From assembly GCF_000744115.1 (NCBI RefSeq), contig NZ_JQLG01000004.1, positions 2,392,190 through 2,456,189 on the forward strand: DNA of 64,000 bases, read 5' to 3'. This stretch comes from Carnobacterium alterfunditum DSM 5972. GTDB lineage: Bacteria; Bacillota; Bacilli; Lactobacillales; Carnobacteriaceae. Made by a program: the position numbers and the translations under genes. The notes below the pieces were generated by a model. That model did no database searches. It worked only from the letters and a program-made list of their open reading frames with translations, and was not told the origin of the DNA. Of this stretch, positions 61,371 to 64,000 are shown piece by piece; within the stretch, counting starts at the first letter, position 1; the number at the start of each line of letters is the position of its first letter.

Positions 61371-62219
61371 TTATTTTTGTCCAATTAACACACAAACATC
61401 AATCGTTACTTTATTCAATGGATGCGTTAGAGCATATTCTTTAGACTCAGGACTAGCACCCCAACTTAATGGTGTCATTTTCATTAGATCTTCAAACAAT
61501 GCTGGCGTTAGTTCAAATGAATATTTAACGTGCTTGATTTCTAACGTTGGAAAATGCTCTTTAAATTTCGCGATCACTACCTCATTTGAGTACGTTTGTT
61601 TATCTTCTTGATCACGATAAAATAATTGCCTCAATTCAATTAAATAGTCTTTCTCGGGAACGACTTTGATCACTTGACCATCTTTTTTTAATAGGCGATC
61701 AAACTCTTTGTAATTTGAAGGCGAAAAAATATTTAAAATCGTATCATACTGCTGCGAAGCAAAAGGCGATTGGGCTAAATCAGCCACACACCAAAAGGCA
61801 TTTGAAAAATGCGTAGCTGCTAATTGGATAGCATCCTTTGAAATATCGAAACCAATTTTTTGACCACTTAAACCTAATGATGCTAAATAATCAAGTTGAG
61901 AACCCTCTCCGCAACCAACATCTAGTGTATGACCATCCTCTTTTTTTGCAATACTTTTATAAAGTTCATCTAGTAAAGGATGAAATAGACCAGCCGTTGC
62001 AATATTGAATCTTGAAGACAACATCTCCTTATCGTATTCATTTTTTGTTCCTTTTAATAGAAAATAAAGGGTACCCTTTTTTGAAATATCAAAAAGATGT
62101 CCATTTTTACAACTCAAACTATTTCCCTCGATTTGATCAAATGCATCTTTGCAAATAGGACATTGAAACAATTCACTATTTTCTTGCACGAATAATGCAG
62201 CTTTTGCTATTTTTTTCAT
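61371..62219 (-). CDS. rlmA: 23S rRNA (guanine) methyltransferase RlmA-like
   Basis: A 282 aa SAM-dependent methyltransferase that modifies a hairpin-35 guanine of 23S rRNA; the G748-type enzyme of Gram-positives affects tylosin binding. The N-terminal zinc finger has CPICKDAF..SCKNGHLFD, and the SAM motif is LDVGCGEGSQL (about residue 97) followed by IGFDISKDAI. NIFSPSNYKEFDRLLKKDGQVIKV is motif IV and beyond. The ATG at 62219 with AGAGGG is preferred over 62240. G745 versus G748 specificity cannot be decided by eye. Confidence 0.88.
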   Translation of the reverse strand: MKKIAKAALFVQENSELFQCPICKDAFDQIEGNSLSCKNGHLFDISKKGTLYFLLKGTKNEYDKEMLSSRFNIATAGLFHPLLDELYKSIAKKEDGHTLDVGCGEGSQLDYLASLGLSGQKIGFDISKDAIQLAATHFSNAFWCVADLAQSPFASQQYDTILNIFSPSNYKEFDRLLKKDGQVIKVVPEKDYLIELRQLFYRDQEDKQTYSNEVVIAKFKEHFPTLEIKHVKYSFELTPALFEDLMKMTPLSWGASPESKEYALTHPLNKVTIDVCVLIGQK

Positions 62220-62517
62220 ATATACCCTCTTTTCATTCAAAATATTTGATTATATATCGTGTACTATTTTTCCTTACCCGTCTAATAATATACCATTTTT
62301 CATCGATTATTTCATAGATTCAATCAAAATGGCAGCTGTAATTATTTTATTTATTTTTTTCTGACTGCAATAAGAATGGCATTACATGTTTAATCTAAAA
62401 TTTAGATAGCATATGCGTTGTAAACCATTGAAAGTATTTTCAAGTCTTATGTGTGAAGACGTTCCGTCTAAATTGATTTAAGAAATCAGACTTAAAAAAA
62501 GAAGACTCACTCCAAAA

Positions 62518-62566
62518 AAAATAAAGTGTTCAGAACGAGAATCTTGTCCTGAGCACTTTATTTTTG
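62518..62566 (-). terminator. Terminator of the YtxH-domain gene
   Basis: Stem AATAAAGTG-TCAG / CTGA-CACTTTATT with an extra inner pair and a T tract on the minus strand. The rest of the 62220-62517 gap is AT-rich with no recognised feature. Confidence 0.85.
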
Positions 62567-62569
62567 CAC

Positions 62570-63079
62570 TTAAAAGTTAGTAACGGAACTATTTTCAGCC
62601 TTTGTTTCGTCGATTTCCATTTTTGCTTCATCAATAACTGCTAATGAAATATCTTTCGCTTCTGAAGTTGTTTGACTCACTTGTTCTTTTAAACTTGCAG
62701 CTGTGTATTTCACCTCAGTTGCGGCATCCATTAAGTTAGCCTTTAAATTTTCTTTGCTGCCGGGAACGCCATCTTTAACATCTTTTAAGTCAGATTTCAA
62801 GATTTGAGAATCCATTTTAATTTGTTCTGCTAATTGTTTTGAAACCAATTGTATATCTGTTTTCAGTTCAATCGCAGCATCTGTTGCAATAGCTTTGAAA
62901 TCTCCGCCACGTTCTTTAGCAATAGACAGATAATCGCTAGATGATTCTTTCATCATTTCCGCTTTATCTTTCAGCTCTCTTTGGTACTCTTCTCCGGATT
63001 TAGGTGCAAATAAGAAAGCTGCCGCATAAGCTGCTGCTCCTCCGATTGCTGCTCCAAATAAAAATGTTCCTTTTGACAT
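62570..63079 (-). CDS. YtxH-domain protein
   Basis: A 169 aa protein with an N-terminal glycine/alanine-rich hydrophobic segment (FLFGAAIGGAAAYAAAFLFAPKSG), the YtxH signature, followed by a long amphipathic helical region rich in Lys, Asp and Glu (KDKAEMMKESSSDYLS, LMDAATEVKYTAASLKEQV). It is probably a membrane-tethered coiled-coil stress protein like YtxH of Bacillus; the role is unknown. The ribosome site GAAGAAGATGA is weak. Single-gene unit. Confidence 0.8.
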   Translation of the reverse strand: MSKGTFLFGAAIGGAAAYAAAFLFAPKSGEEYQRELKDKAEMMKESSSDYLSIAKERGGDFKAIATDAAIELKTDIQLVSKQLAEQIKMDSQILKSDLKDVKDGVPGSKENLKANLMDAATEVKYTAASLKEQVSQTTSEAKDISLAVIDEAKMEIDETKAENSSVTNF

Positions 63080-63229
63080 CTGTTCATCTTCTTCTCTGTA
63101 ATAAGTGCTAGAAGCAACATTGGTAAGTAATGGTTTATTCTAACACTAGTTTAAAGCTGCTTTTGCTTTTGCTTCTGCTCTTAATTTACACTTTATTGAT
63201 CCACACTAACAAAAATTATCCCTTACGTT

Positions 63230-64000
63230 TTATAAAGATAATCGTTTTTGGACACTAACGTATTCAATACATAAGCAGATAGCATCCATTGCTGCATCTA
63301 GATCAACTAGCGAAACCGGAGTTGGTGCTAAGCGTATGCTGTTATCCATTGGGTTATTGCCATAGGGATAGGTAGCACCTGCTTCTGTTACGGCAACACC
63401 TATTTTAGCTAATGCCTCAACGATTTCCGTTGCACAACCCTTTTCCGTAGTCAGATGAACAAAATATCCGCCTTTAGGCTCTGTCCATGTTAACCCCTCT
63501 TTACCAGCAAAATAATCCGTTAATTTCTGATTGATCAACTCAAATTTTGGTTTCAGAATAATCGCATGTTTTTCCATATGTTGAGCTACCTGTTTTTTAT
63601 CTTTTAAAAATTTTACATGCTGCATCTGATTAATTTTATCAAACCCAATTGTCTGGTATGAAAGTTCTTTTGCTACTAAAGCAATATTTTTTTTGCTTGC
63701 TCCTAAAGCAGCGACACCTGCTCCTGGAAATGTGATTTTTGATGTTGAACAAAACATCCAAGCTCGATCAGGATTTCCAGCTGCTTTACAAGCCGTCAAT
63801 AAATTTTTAGCCGCATGCTTATCATTAGTCAAATGATGAACCAGATAGGCATTATCCCAAAGAATCATGAAATCAGCGTCTTTTGTTTCCATGCTGGCTA
63901 ATTGATCGACCACTTCATCCGAATAAGTGATACCGGTTGGATTGCTATAAGTCGGCACACACCAGATCCCTTTTATAGTTGGATCATTTGCAACTAATTT
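63230..64000 (-). CDS. PLP-dependent aminotransferase, class I/II fold (5' end outside window)
   Basis: The C-terminal 256 codons of an aminotransferase that enters from the right edge; the visible part starts KLVANDPTIKGIWCVPTYSNPTG. YSNPTGITYSDEVVDQLA is the cofactor/substrate loop, DFMILWDNAYLVHH holds the Asp-x-x-Tyr that contacts PLP, and the Schiff-base Lys is in FCSTSKITFPGAGVAALG. DNSIRLAPTPVSL near the end has the substrate Arg. It resembles the putative aspartate aminotransferases of subgroup Ic (PF12897), inferred from the STSKITFPGAGV block. The donor and acceptor are not certain. Confidence 0.85.
   Translation of the reverse strand, partial: KLVANDPTIKGIWCVPTYSNPTGITYSDEVVDQLASMETKDADFMILWDNAYLVHHLTNDKHAAKNLLTACKAAGNPDRAWMFCSTSKITFPGAGVAALGASKKNIALVAKELSYQTIGFDKINQMQHVKFLKDKKQVAQHMEKHAIILKPKFELINQKLTDYFAGKEGLTWTEPKGGYFVHLTTEKGCATEIVEALAKIGVAVTEAGATYPYGNNPMDNSIRLAPTPVSLVDLDAAMDAICLCIEYVSVQKRLSL

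Noticed and set aside
1-64000. Search for CRISPR arrays, restriction-modification, toxin-antitoxin pairs, prophage or biosynthetic clusters
   Set aside because: No such gene sets or repeat-spacer arrays were seen; accessory content is limited to three insertion sequences, the relic and the dispersed repeats.

Overview
The window looks like a chromosomal segment of a low-GC lactic acid bacterium, most likely Carnobacterium or a close member of the Carnobacteriaceae. The reasons are: a streptococcal/enterococcal type FASII cluster with fabT and fabK, an oxygen-tolerant class Ib ribonucleotide reductase, a Bacillus-like hflX-ynbB-glnR-glnA order, an EfsQnr-like pentapeptide protein, and strong AGGAGG ribosome binding sites. 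Most genes lie on the minus strand. No prophage, CRISPR array or rRNA operon was seen.

Layout. 1-8.9 kb holds the fatty acid synthesis operon, read fabT-fabH-acpP-fabK-fabD-fabG-fabF-accB-fabZ-accC-accD (accD runs off the left edge), with FabT palindromes over its promoter. 8.9-10.0 kb is an IS30-family element. 10-14.1 kb holds a YkvS-like protein, an MhqR-like MarR regulator with its operator, a 1.1 kb stretch without ORFs that encodes two tandem structured RNAs, an FMN reductase, a CBS protein and pgsA. 14.3-16.6 kb holds a Ser-rich lipoprotein, a gene remnant and a DUF975 membrane protein. 16.8-20.6 kb is nrdH-nrdI-nrdE-nrdF with NrdR boxes, followed by tRNA-Arg(UCU). 21.7-25.5 kb is a tandemly duplicated glnR-glnA unit downstream of miaA-hflX-ynbB. 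30.4-46 kb has the yqg-type gene neighbourhood known from Bacillus (lipoprotein, glcK, yqgQ, rhomboid, rpmG, two small membrane proteins, class B PBP, sodA, DUF1189, DEAD helicase), broken by a second IS30 element and by a yfhO plus Qnr-like pair on the plus strand. 48-64 kb holds zwf, an intact ISL3 element, an aldo-keto reductase, a phosphohexomutase, argR, a T-box-controlled argS, a thioesterase/thiolase pair, queG-trmL, a small RNA, rlmA, a YtxH protein and a partial aminotransferase.

Two features are not explained by ordinary gene content. First, there are three compact RNA genes with no ORF (about 11.29-11.61, 11.73-12.03 and 61.14-61.26 kb). Each has a sigma-A type promoter with a 17-bp spacer, a train of perfect hairpins and an intrinsic terminator. 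Second, a dispersed repeat family (about 100-300 bp) occurs at seven or more sites. Its ends resemble the termini of the resident ISL3 element, and the intact ISL3 copy sits inside one member with an 8-bp target duplication. A decayed, internally deleted ISL3 copy at 45.9-46.3 kb probably supplies the terminator of the neighbouring helicase gene.

All calls come from reading the sequence. Family names rest on recognised motifs and remembered gene orders, not on database searches.
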